A stretch of 5,994 nt of DNA from Bacteroidales bacterium UBA1256 (GTDB taxonomy: Bacteria; Bacteroidota; Bacteroidia; Bacteroidales; Paludibacteraceae): contig DBVU01000006.1 of assembly GCA_002308195.1 (NCBI GenBank), forward strand, positions 256-6,249, in the 5' to 3' direction. The notes under the pieces were generated by a model. That model did no database searches. It was not told where the DNA came from and saw only the letters and a program-made list of their open reading frames with translations. Made by a program: the position numbers and the translations under genes. Shown here in pieces: positions 1 to 5,830 of the stretch; the stretch's first letter is position 1, and the number at the start of each line of letters is the position of its first letter.

Positions 1-1743
1 GGTGTCACGGTCTATCAGGAGCAGGTCATGTTGCTCAGTCGTCTGCTGGCTAACTTCACCCGCGGCGAGAGTGACAAACTGCGTAAAGCCATGGGAAAGA
101 AGCAGATGGCAGTGCTCGCATCGCTCAAGGACAAGTTCATGGACGGCGGTAAAGCCAACGGTCACAACCCCGAGATACTCGATAAGATCTGGAAAGACTG
201 GGAGAAGTTTGCGTCCTACGCGTTCAACAAATCGCACGCGGCTTGTTACTCCTGGGTAGCGTACCAGACAGGCTATCTCAAAGCGCACTATCCGGCAGAG
301 TTCATGGCGGCTAACCTGACCGTCCACAAGGACGATATCAAAGAAGTGACCAAACTGATGGACGAGTGCCGTGCGCTCGGTTTGAGCGTTCTGGAGCCTG
401 ACGTGAACGAATCGGAACTGTCCTTCATCGTCAATAGCAAGGGCGATATCCGCTTTGGTCTAGGTGGCATCAAGGGCGTAGGCGAGGGAGCCGCAGAAGC
501 CATCATTCAGGAACGTGAGAAAAACGGCAAATACACCAGTATATTCGATTTCCTGGAGCGCGTCAACCTACAGAGTTGCAATCGCAAGACCATCGAATGT
601 CTGGCTCAGGCGGGTGCCTTCGGCTGTTTCAAGGACATCTACCGCGAGCAGATACTGGGCACCTACGATGGTGGAACACCTGTTCTAGACGCACTAATGC
701 AATACGGAAACCATTATCAGCAAGACCGCGAGAACAGCCAGAACTCACTCTTTGGCGACCTAGCTGCGGTTATCGAAGTGCGACACCCGGAATTGCCTAA
801 CGTGCCTAAATGGGACACCATAGAACGACTCAACCGCGAGAAAGACCTGATAGGAATCTACCTCTCCGCTCACCCGCTAGACGAATATGAGTTTGAGGTA
901 AAAGAACTATGCAATCTGACAGCTCACGAGTTGTCGCTTTTCCGTGGATGGGAACAACCGGACGCACGCAAAAATGCCGAACTTCGCATCCGCACAGAAA
1001 TAGCGGAAACTATGCCTGAGAGCGAAATCGAGCCCGTGGCTGAAGATGCATTAGATTACTCGGCTGACAACGCCGACAACGACTCTGGCGAAGAGATGCC
1101 TGCCGCAGAAATGCCTAAGGCTTCGCCGAAAAAGGAAGAAGAACCTACCGACCGACCATTGCTGCCTTCGGAATTTATTGCCAAGCACAAGAACAAAGTA
1201 TGCTTCTTCGGCGGCATTATCGTCAACGCAGAGCAACTCATCAGCAAGAAAGGTAACCCCTACGGCAAATATACCATCGAGGACTACACCGGTAGTTACA
1301 ACTTCACGTTGTTCGGTAGCGCTTATCAGCAATTCGGCCACCTGATGCTGAAAAATATGTATGTTCTGGTGACGGGCGTCATTCAGCAGAAAAATGCCGG
1401 TCAGCGATGGTTCCGCGAGCAACCGGATGAACAGGCCGAATATGAGTTTGTTGCACAACACGTTGATACATTGGGTGAAGTGCAAGACCAACGTATAGAA
1501 GGTATCAATCTGCAGCTCTCGCTCAACGACTTGTCTGGCGAACTGATTCAGGATCTGCAAGACCAAATCAAGGCGAATCCGGGTAACGACCGCCTGCACA
1601 TCAGCGTCTACAACCCAATGAATCGCCACCGCGTATCACTCACCAGTCGCGGCCACTCGATTCGCATCACGCCCGCTTTCTACCGTTGGCTATGCGTCAA
1701 ACGAATGGAAGGCACATTGGACTTCACGGTAATCACAAAGTAA
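1..1743 (+). CDS. dnaE: DNA polymerase III subunit alpha, C-terminal part (5' truncated by window edge)
   Basis: This is the catalytic subunit of the replicative DNA polymerase. The reading frame is open from base 1, so the gene starts upstream; 580 residues are visible, and the catalytic aspartates of the palm lie outside the window. Numbering from base 1, the fingers-domain signature GVTVYQEQVM is at 1-10, LRKAMGKK at 27-34 and NKSHAACYSWVAYQ begins at 76. A helix-hairpin-helix region (FGLGGIKGVGEGAAEAI) starts near 150. QNSLF at 247-251, followed by GD, matches the internal beta-clamp binding motif of the family in type and place. An acidic Glu/Asp/Pro-rich linker spans about 337-385, and an OB-fold (from VCFFGGIIVNAEQL) about 400-475. 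A small C-terminal domain ends at the TAA at 1741-1743. The long linker makes this region longer than the equivalent part of E. coli DnaE. folC follows after 30 bases. Family assignment is very secure. Confidence 0.97.
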   Translation, partial: GVTVYQEQVMLLSRLLANFTRGESDKLRKAMGKKQMAVLASLKDKFMDGGKANGHNPEILDKIWKDWEKFASYAFNKSHAACYSWVAYQTGYLKAHYPAEFMAANLTVHKDDIKEVTKLMDECRALGLSVLEPDVNESELSFIVNSKGDIRFGLGGIKGVGEGAAEAIIQEREKNGKYTSIFDFLERVNLQSCNRKTIECLAQAGAFGCFKDIYREQILGTYDGGTPVLDALMQYGNHYQQDRENSQNSLFGDLAAVIEVRHPELPNVPKWDTIERLNREKDLIGIYLSAHPLDEYEFEVKELCNLTAHELSLFRGWEQPDARKNAELRIRTEIAETMPESEIEPVAEDALDYSADNADNDSGEEMPAAEMPKASPKKEEEPTDRPLLPSEFIAKHKNKVCFFGGIIVNAEQLISKKGNPYGKYTIEDYTGSYNFTLFGSAYQQFGHLMLKNMYVLVTGVIQQKNAGQRWFREQPDEQAEYEFVAQHVDTLGEVQDQRIEGINLQLSLNDLSGELIQDLQDQIKANPGNDRLHISVYNPMNRHRVSLTSRGHSIRITPAFYRWLCVKRMEGTLDFTVITK

Positions 1744-1745
1744 GG

Positions 1746-1776
1746 GTGGAAAGTGGAAAGAGGAAAGTGGAAAGTG
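1746..1776 (+). repeat. Heptanucleotide tandem repeat GTGGAAA between dnaE and folC
   Basis: Four consecutive 7-base units are visible: GTGGAAA (1746-1752), GTGGAAA (1753-1759), GAGGAAA (1760-1766) and GTGGAAA (1767-1773), followed by a final GTG (1774-1776). The repeat fills nearly the whole gap between the dnaE stop and folC, and its last GTG is the most likely folC start codon. The purine-rich unit at 1760-1766 could act as a Shine-Dalgarno-like site about 10 bases upstream of that GTG. Two further perfect units of the same heptamer occur at the other end of folC (3053-3066). The units are read directly from the sequence; any regulatory effect is inference. Confidence 0.9.
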
Positions 1777-3075
1777 AATTATCAGGAAACCATAGAATAT
1801 CTCTACACGTCGCGTCCACCCTTTCACATGGTTGGCGCAGCGGCATACAAACCGGGTCTGGACAACACGCTCCGGCTGATGGAACACGTTGGTAATCCTC
1901 ACCAACATCTGCGCGCTATACACGTAGCGGGCACCAACGGCAAGGGTTCGACTGCCCATCTGATAGCAGCCGCACTGCAAGCCTCCGGTCTGCGCGTAGG
2001 ACTCTACACCAGTCCGCACCTGGTGGACCTGCGCGAACGCATTCGCATCAACGGCGAACCCATTAGCCAAGAGGATGTAGTAAGTTTTGTGGAGCGCAAC
2101 CGCGACTATTTGGACGAAGTACAACCTTCGTTCTTCGAGACCATGACTGCTATGGCATTCGCCTATTTTGTGGCGCAGAAAGTCGATATTGCGGTTGTAG
2201 AAACAGGGCTTGGCGGACGGTTGGACTGCACCAACGTACTGACACCTCTCCTTTCAGTCATCACGAACATCGGACTCGACCATACAGAGTTTCTCGGAAA
2301 CAGTTTGGCACAGATAGCACGCGAGAAAGCAGGAATCATCAAACCTGGCGTACCATGCGTCATAGGCGAGACTCATCCACAGACAATGAATGTCTTTCTC
2401 GCCCGGGCGCAAGAATGCGGTATTCTGGGCGAAGGACTCGAGACAACCGACTGCCGAATATGGTTTGCCGACCAATGCGGTTACCTACGCCGACGCAGAC
2501 TGCAAGAGGCTCCCGAATGCGAACTGAAAGGTATCTACCAAGAACAAAATATGCAGACGGCTTACGTAGCTCTGCAAGCTTTAAAAATTTCAAATTTCAA
2601 ATTTCAAATTTCAAATTTAGCCATCAAAGATGGCTTTTCCCATGTCTGCCGTTTGACGGGTCTACGCGGACGATGGGAGACTCTACAAACCGAACCACTG
2701 GTCATCTGCGACACAGGGCATAACAGTCATGGTTTGCAATATGTAGCGCAACAACTACGCGCTCTGCCGAATCCGCGAATATGGATAGTCTTCGGCATGG
2801 TCAACGACAAAGACACAGACGTTGTGATGCGTCTGTTGCCACGTGGCGAACGCTACCGATATATATTCACTACCCCAAGCACCCAACGCGCTCGCTCGGC
2901 ACAAGAGATGCTGACGATGTGGGGCGATGAGGGACAAGCTATCGACAAGCCCACAGAGGCCATACCATACGCACTCAACCAAGCTTCGCCGGATGACGCC
3001 GTATTTATAGGTGGAAGCAATTATCTGGTTGGCGAAGCACTGACGATTGAAAGTGGAAAGTGGAAAGTTAAATAA
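1774..3075 (+). CDS. folC: Bifunctional folylpolyglutamate synthase / dihydrofolate synthase
   Basis: FolC is a cytoplasmic ATP-dependent Mur-ligase-type enzyme that adds glutamate to dihydropteroate and/or to reduced folates; the sequence alone does not prove both activities. With GTG 1774 as start the product has 433 residues, a normal length. The P-loop GTNGKGST is at 53-60, TSPHLVDLRERI starts at 79, ETGLGGRLDCTN is at 143-154, DHTEFLG starts at 169, REKAGIIKPG holds the lysine (K185) expected to be carbamylated, and DTGHN of the C-terminal domain is at 313-317. An upstream in-frame GTG at 1753 would add seven residues encoded purely by the heptamer repeat; I prefer 1774 because the protein then begins (M)NYQETIEYLY, as I recall for Bacteroidales FolC. 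Residues about 271-281 are encoded by a second heptamer repeat, in a variable region before the conserved GFSHVCRLTGLRGRW block. The C-terminal tail SGKWKVK is also repeat-derived. Confidence 0.95.
   Translation: MNYQETIEYLYTSRPPFHMVGAAAYKPGLDNTLRLMEHVGNPHQHLRAIHVAGTNGKGSTAHLIAAALQASGLRVGLYTSPHLVDLRERIRINGEPISQEDVVSFVERNRDYLDEVQPSFFETMTAMAFAYFVAQKVDIAVVETGLGGRLDCTNVLTPLLSVITNIGLDHTEFLGNSLAQIAREKAGIIKPGVPCVIGETHPQTMNVFLARAQECGILGEGLETTDCRIWFADQCGYLRRRRLQEAPECELKGIYQEQNMQTAYVALQALKISNFKFQISNLAIKDGFSHVCRLTGLRGRWETLQTEPLVICDTGHNSHGLQYVAQQLRALPNPRIWIVFGMVNDKDTDVVMRLLPRGERYRYIFTTPSTQRARSAQEMLTMWGDEGQAIDKPTEAIPYALNQASPDDAVFIGGSNYLVGEALTIESGKWKVK
2585..2618 (+). repeat. Heptanucleotide tandem repeat AAATTTC inside folC
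   Basis: Four perfect AAATTTC units (2585-2591, 2592-2598, 2599-2605, 2606-2612) are followed by a partial AAATTT (2613-2618). Seven is not a multiple of three, so successive units are read in different phases and encode a heptapeptide period, ISNFKFQ then ISN. The folC frame passes through intact. In one shifted frame a TAG lies at 2618-2620; in the other the first stop is at 2721-2723. Any gain or loss of one or two units would therefore truncate FolC before its C-terminal DTGHN motif. The tract falls in a variable part of the protein between the conserved YQEQNMQTAYVAL and GFSHVCRLTGL blocks, which may explain why it is tolerated. Confidence 0.95.
3050..3068 (+). repeat. GTGGAAA heptamer repeat at the 3' end of folC
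   Basis: AAA followed by two perfect GTGGAAA units (3053-3059, 3060-3066) and GT. This is the same heptamer, in the same orientation, as at 1746-1776, so folC is bracketed by it. It encodes the end of the protein (ESGKWKV). The following A/T-rich bases carry stops in more than one frame, so a copy-number change here should alter only a few terminal residues. Confidence 0.85.
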
Positions 3076-3087
3076 AAGTTAATAGTT

Positions 3088-3681
3088 ATGAAACGAATCA
3101 TCCTTGCAGCACTGTGCGCCATGACACTAGTCGCTTGCACTCAACAACCTCAGAGTATGGAAAATCCTGCAATCACCAACATCATGACGCGTGTTTCGGT
3201 GCGTCAGTTTACGGGCGAGAAAATCACTCAAGCCCAAGTGGATACGTTGCTTCGCGCAGCTATGGCAGCTCCATCGGCCATCAACAAACAGCCTTGGGCC
3301 TTCTTCGTCGTAACCGACCAAGCGCTGATTGACCGTTTGGGTGAAGCACTGCCTTATTCGCGTTGCCAGAATGGTGCTGCATGTGCCATCATTCCTTGCG
3401 GTGACCTGAGCAAAGCTATCGAAGGCGAAATGGCCAATTTCTGGATCAACGATGTGTCAGCTGCGACAGAAAACATCCTGTTGGCTGCACACGCTATGGG
3501 TCTTGGTGCCGTTTGGACAGGACTCCATCCGGACATGAAGCGCGCGCAGATGGTTCAAGAAATGCTTGGTCTGCCTGAGCATATCATTCCGTTGTGCATC
3601 GTGCCTGTCGGTTATCCTGCCGAGCAACCTGCCGTCAAGGAGAAATATACCGAGGAGAATATTCATTACAATAAGTGGTAA
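3088..3681 (+). CDS. Nitroreductase family protein with a lipoprotein signal peptide
   Basis: This is a 197-residue member of the FMN-dependent nitroreductase family; substrate and electron donor cannot be told from sequence. The N-terminus (MKRIILAALCAMTLVAC) is a lipoprotein signal peptide with lipobox LVAC, so Cys17 should be lipidated and the enzyme held on the outside of the inner membrane or in the outer membrane. The nitroreductase core follows: RVSVRQF at 35-41 and PSAINKQPW at 62-70, both regions that bind FMN in the family, then NDVSAATENILLAAHAMGLGAVWTG at about 121-145. Near-neighbours in this family are usually cytoplasmic, so the export signal is the notable point. ATG 3088 gives the whole signal peptide and lies 12 bases after the folC stop with no Shine-Dalgarno, as is common in Bacteroidota. 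The prmA start follows after 4 bases. No known link to FolC or PrmA function is evident. Confidence 0.92.
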   Translation: MKRIILAALCAMTLVACTQQPQSMENPAITNIMTRVSVRQFTGEKITQAQVDTLLRAAMAAPSAINKQPWAFFVVTDQALIDRLGEALPYSRCQNGAACAIIPCGDLSKAIEGEMANFWINDVSAATENILLAAHAMGLGAVWTGLHPDMKRAQMVQEMLGLPEHIIPLCIVPVGYPAEQPAVKEKYTEENIHYNKW

Positions 3682-3685
3682 GAAG

Positions 3686-4474
3686 GTGAAATACTCTGTA
3701 GCGACATTCGATTTCTGTTTTGCCGAGCAGTGGCAACAAGATGTTTTTGAACAAGCCCTTTGCGATTTGGGCTTTGAGGTCATTGACGGCAACAAGGCAT
3801 ATATCCAAACGGAAATGCTCAACGAACAACTACCTGCTATCCAGTCTCAAATAGCAATGACCGAAGGTGTTTCTCTCGTTGGAATCGAGGATTGTCCGGA
3901 CGAGAACTGGAATGCTACATGGGAAGCAGAGCACCCCGTTCAGGAGCTGCCGCTCGGAGTGAGAATCATCCCTCACTGCGCTTTCGGTGCCGGCCATCAC
4001 GAGACCACATCCATGATGATTGACGAACTGATTAACCAACAATCAGCCTTCGCCAATCAGTCTGTTCTCGACCATGGCACAGGCACAGGCGTGCTGGCTA
4101 TCTTTGCCAAGAAACTAGGTGCAGACTATGTCTTGGCTATCGATATAGACGACAAGAGTGTGCAGAACGCCCGCGAAAACGCTGAACTGAATGGTGTCGA
4201 TATCGACGTTCAAATCGGGAGCACACCGCCCTCTCCCTTGAAGGGAGAGTCGGAGAGTGGTTATTCCCTTATCATGGCCAATATCCACCGCAATATATTG
4301 CTGGCAAACATGCAGGCGTACGCGGAGTGCCTTGCCCCGAGCGGACAACTGTGGCTCAGTGGTTTCTACGAGGAGGATTGCTCTACGTTGATTGCCGCTG
4401 CTGAGAGTTACGGTCTGCACCATACTGCCACGCGCAACAAGGCCGATTGGCGCATGTTGCGCTTCTGCAAATAA
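3686..4474 (+). CDS. prmA: Ribosomal protein L11 methyltransferase
   Basis: PrmA is a cytoplasmic S-adenosylmethionine-dependent enzyme that methylates ribosomal protein L11. I start it at GTG 3686, four bases after the nitroreductase stop, because the product then begins (M)KYSVATFDF, which fits the family; the frame is open further upstream only as overlap with the nitroreductase gene. The product has 262 residues. An N-terminal substrate-recognition domain covers about 1-85. FGAGHHETT at 100-108 is the PrmA linker/SAM signature (usually FGTGxHxTT). SAM motif I is DHGTGTGVLAI at 129-139, slightly unusual where DxGCGSG is common. AIDIDDKSVQNARENAELNG is split here as AIDIDDKSVQ then NARENAELNG at 151-170. 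MANIHRNIL starts at 197. Between motifs, residues about 179-192 (STPPSPLKGESESG) appear to be an extra segment encoded by a palindromic repeat. The window shows no other prmA-like gene. Confidence 0.94.
   Translation: MKYSVATFDFCFAEQWQQDVFEQALCDLGFEVIDGNKAYIQTEMLNEQLPAIQSQIAMTEGVSLVGIEDCPDENWNATWEAEHPVQELPLGVRIIPHCAFGAGHHETTSMMIDELINQQSAFANQSVLDHGTGTGVLAIFAKKLGADYVLAIDIDDKSVQNARENAELNGVDIDVQIGSTPPSPLKGESESGYSLIMANIHRNILLANMQAYAECLAPSGQLWLSGFYEEDCSTLIAAAESYGLHHTATRNKADWRMLRFCK
4231..4249. repeat. Palindromic repeat inside prmA
   Basis: CTCTCCCTT (4231-4239), one G, then AAGGGAGAG (4241-4249) form a perfect 9-base inverted repeat with a single central base. It encodes SPLKGE within the segment STPPSPLKGESESG, which sits between the GVDIDVQIG strand and YSLIMANIHRN, where PrmA proteins normally have only a short loop. 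The dyad and its in-frame placement are seen directly; that it is an inserted dispersed repeat is inference. Confidence 0.8.
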
Positions 4475-4499
4475 TATAGATGTACTACTATAGGCTTTG

Positions 4500-4519
4500 A
4501 TAGTCTAGTGACTATTTTT
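4500..4519 (+). terminator. Possible weak rho-independent terminator after prmA
   Basis: ATAGTC (4500-4505), loop TAGT, GACTAT (4510-4515) form a perfect 6-base-pair stem, directly followed by TTTT (4516-4519). It starts 26 bases after the prmA stop, before a promoter. The stem is short and A/T-rich, so termination may be partial. Confidence 0.45.
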
Positions 4520-4550
4520 GAACATTTTTATGCAATAAAATTGTTTTTTC

Positions 4551-4581
4551 TTGCGTATATCAAAAAAATGTAGTAAATTTG
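4551..4581 (+). promoter_or_regulatory. Bacteroidota-type sigma promoter for the TPR-ribH unit
   Basis: TAAATTTG at 4574-4581 is a perfect match to the Bacteroidota -7 consensus TAnnTTTG. TTG at 4551-4553 lies 20 bases upstream, in the position of the -33 element. Transcription would start near 4586-4590, leaving an untranslated leader of about 55-60 bases before ATG 4646. The leader holds a small TGTGC/GCACA stem (4600-4604 with 4611-4615) and becomes A/T-rich before the start codon, with no Shine-Dalgarno. No riboswitch was recognised. Confidence 0.78.
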
Positions 4582-4645
4582 CGGCGTTTTTTGGGTACGT
4601 GTGCCTGAAAGCACAATTAACGAACGAATAAAATAACATAATATT

Positions 4646-5335
4646 ATGGCAAAAAGTAAAAAGAATCAAGAATTTGAGAAGCAGGATGAGCAACTTCAGG
4701 AAGTGAACGAAGCGCTCACCGGTGCCGGTAAATGGATCGAGGACAACTCTTCGCTCCTGAGTTGGATTGTATTGGGTATTGCTATCGTAGTGATGGCATG
4801 TATCGCTCTCAACCAATACGTTATTGCTCCAAAAGGACTTGAAGCAAGCAACGAGAATGCAAAAGCTGTCGTTTATTTCCAACAAGGTGATTTCGACAAA
4901 GCACTGAACGGTGACGACGCTGAGTGCATCGGATTTGAGGCTATCGCTGATCAGTACGGTCTGTTCCAACAGGGAAAATTGGCTGCTCTGTATGCAGGTA
5001 TCTGCTATTTCGAGAAAGGCGAGTACGAAGAGGCTGCCAAGTATCTGAAGAAGTTCTCTGCAAAAGATCTGAACATAGATCCGGCTGCAAAGCAAATGTT
5101 GGGAGACGCTTACGTTGAACTGGGCGAGTACGGCAAGGCTGCCAGCGCATTTGAGGATGCTGCTAAGTCTGGTAACGAACTGATTGCTCCGATGAGTTTG
5201 AAGAAAGCCGGTATCGTTTATCTGCACGAAGGCAAGAAAGCAAAAGCAAAGAAAGCTTTCGAGCGTATCAAGAATGAATATCAAGATTCGAACGAAGCAT
5301 TGGATATTGATAAGTATATCGCAATTGCAGAGTAA
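4646..5335 (+). CDS. Membrane-anchored tetratricopeptide repeat protein
   Basis: This 229-residue protein has a charged, glutamate/lysine-rich N-terminus (1-33, probably cytoplasmic), one hydrophobic segment at about 37-55 (LLSWIVLGIAIVVMACIAL), then a soluble region with at least three TPR-like helical repeats: about 113-137 (AALYAGICYFEKGEYEEAAKYL), 147-173 (AAKQMLGDAYVELGEYGKAAS) and 184-209 (SLKKAGIVYLHEGKKAKAKKAF). This layout resembles the YfgM type of inner-membrane TPR protein, with the repeats outside the cytoplasm, but I do not claim that function. TPR domains bind other proteins, so a scaffold or chaperone-like role is likely; the partner is unknown. The gene has its own promoter and overlaps ribH by one base (TAATG), which suggests translational coupling. 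As I recall, a TPR protein next to ribH is also found in Bacteroides. Codon use looks ordinary and lysine-rich. Confidence 0.9.
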   Translation: MAKSKKNQEFEKQDEQLQEVNEALTGAGKWIEDNSSLLSWIVLGIAIVVMACIALNQYVIAPKGLEASNENAKAVVYFQQGDFDKALNGDDAECIGFEAIADQYGLFQQGKLAALYAGICYFEKGEYEEAAKYLKKFSAKDLNIDPAAKQMLGDAYVELGEYGKAASAFEDAAKSGNELIAPMSLKKAGIVYLHEGKKAKAKKAFERIKNEYQDSNEALDIDKYIAIAE

Positions 5336-5811
5336 TGACTACTGATTTGTCAAAATACGATGCTAACCAATTGCCTAACGCTGACGTCCTTGGGCGTCAG
5401 CGTTATGCTATAGTTGTTGCGGACTGGAATAGTGAAATCACTTATGCCATGGCGCAAGGAGCCATCGATACGTTTCGGAAGCACGGTGTGCCCGAGGATA
5501 ATATCGATGTGATTCATGTTCCTGGTGCAGTGGAACTGACTTACGGCGCTGCGCGTATTATGAAAGAGGAACGCGTTGATGCTGTGGTCGTTATTGGATG
5601 TGTTATCCAAGGCGATACACCGCATTTCGATTATGTATGCCAGTCGGTGACGCAGGGTGTGGCAACGTTGAATGTGCAGGGCAAAGTACCAGTCATTTTC
5701 TCTGTCCTGACCGTTCTGAACAAACAACAAGCGCTGGACCGTAGCGGCGGCATTTTAGGTAATAAAGGTATAGAAGGCGCATATACTGCCATCCGTATGG
5801 CAAACCTGTAA
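5335..5811 (+). CDS. ribH: 6,7-dimethyl-8-ribityllumazine synthase
   Basis: RibH catalyses the penultimate step of riboflavin synthesis, joining 5-amino-6-ribitylamino-uracil with 3,4-dihydroxy-2-butanone 4-phosphate to give lumazine; the enzyme forms pentamers or 60-mer shells. The 158-residue length is standard. Visible motifs are VVADWNSEIT at 27-36 (aromatic substrate-stacking position W31), PGAVELTYGA at 63-72 (usual GAxExP), GCVIQGDTPHFDYV at 88-101 with the catalytic histidine expected at H97, PVIFSVLTV at 119-127, and ALDRSGGILGNKG at 133-145 with the phosphate-binding arginine expected at R136. ATG 5335 overlaps the TPR stop codon by one base. The expected active-site residues are present, so the enzyme should be active. 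A strong hairpin lies within codons 14-24. No other riboflavin genes or FMN riboswitch occur in the window. Confidence 0.97.
   Translation: MTTDLSKYDANQLPNADVLGRQRYAIVVADWNSEITYAMAQGAIDTFRKHGVPEDNIDVIHVPGAVELTYGAARIMKEERVDAVVVIGCVIQGDTPHFDYVCQSVTQGVATLNVQGKVPVIFSVLTVLNKQQALDRSGGILGNKGIEGAYTAIRMANL
5376..5405 (+). other. Strong intragenic hairpin near the 5' end of ribH
   Basis: Bases 5376-5388 pair with 5393-5405 around a CTTG loop. The outer 11 pairs are Watson-Crick (TAACGCTGACG with CGTCAGCGTTA); the inner two are T-G and C-G. It lies 41 bases after the ribH ATG, within codons 14-24, and has no T-run, so it does not look like a terminator. It could slow translation, stabilise mRNA or be another palindromic repeat; no function is shown. 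Confidence 0.75.
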
Positions 5812-5830
5812 GGTTAACGGCTAAAAGCAA

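Noticed and set aside
1051..1629. Minus-strand open reading frame of 192 codons inside dnaE
   Set aside because: It lies fully opposite the conserved OB-fold and C-terminal region of DnaE and has no recognisable motif.
1753..1773. Earlier GTG start for folC at 1753
   Set aside because: It would add only repeat-encoded residues (ERGKWK) before the expected (M)NYQETIEYL start. It cannot be fully excluded.
2585..2618. CRISPR-like array reading of the heptamer tracts
   Set aside because: The units are 7 bases with no spacers and no cas genes; they are simple tandem repeats.
2355..2723. Plus-strand open frame overlapping the middle of folC
   Set aside because: No family resemblance; it is only relevant as the frame entered if the AAATTTC repeat changed length.
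3566..3685. Upstream extension of prmA to an ATG inside the nitroreductase gene
   Set aside because: The extra 40 residues are the out-of-frame reading of the nitroreductase C-terminus, and PrmA family proteins begin near the GTG at 3686.
4582..4645. FMN riboswitch upstream of the TPR-ribH unit
   Set aside because: The leader is only about 60 bases and lacks the conserved RFN helices and their typical sequence blocks.
4505..5284. Long open reading frame on the minus strand (259 codons), opposite the TPR gene
   Set aside because: The plus strand encodes a clear membrane TPR protein with its own promoter and an overlap with ribH. The minus-strand translation shows no recognisable domain and looks like a shadow of the sense codons.
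5376..5405. Hairpin in ribH as a transcription terminator
   Set aside because: No T-run follows, and it lies inside a complete coding gene that must be transcribed through.
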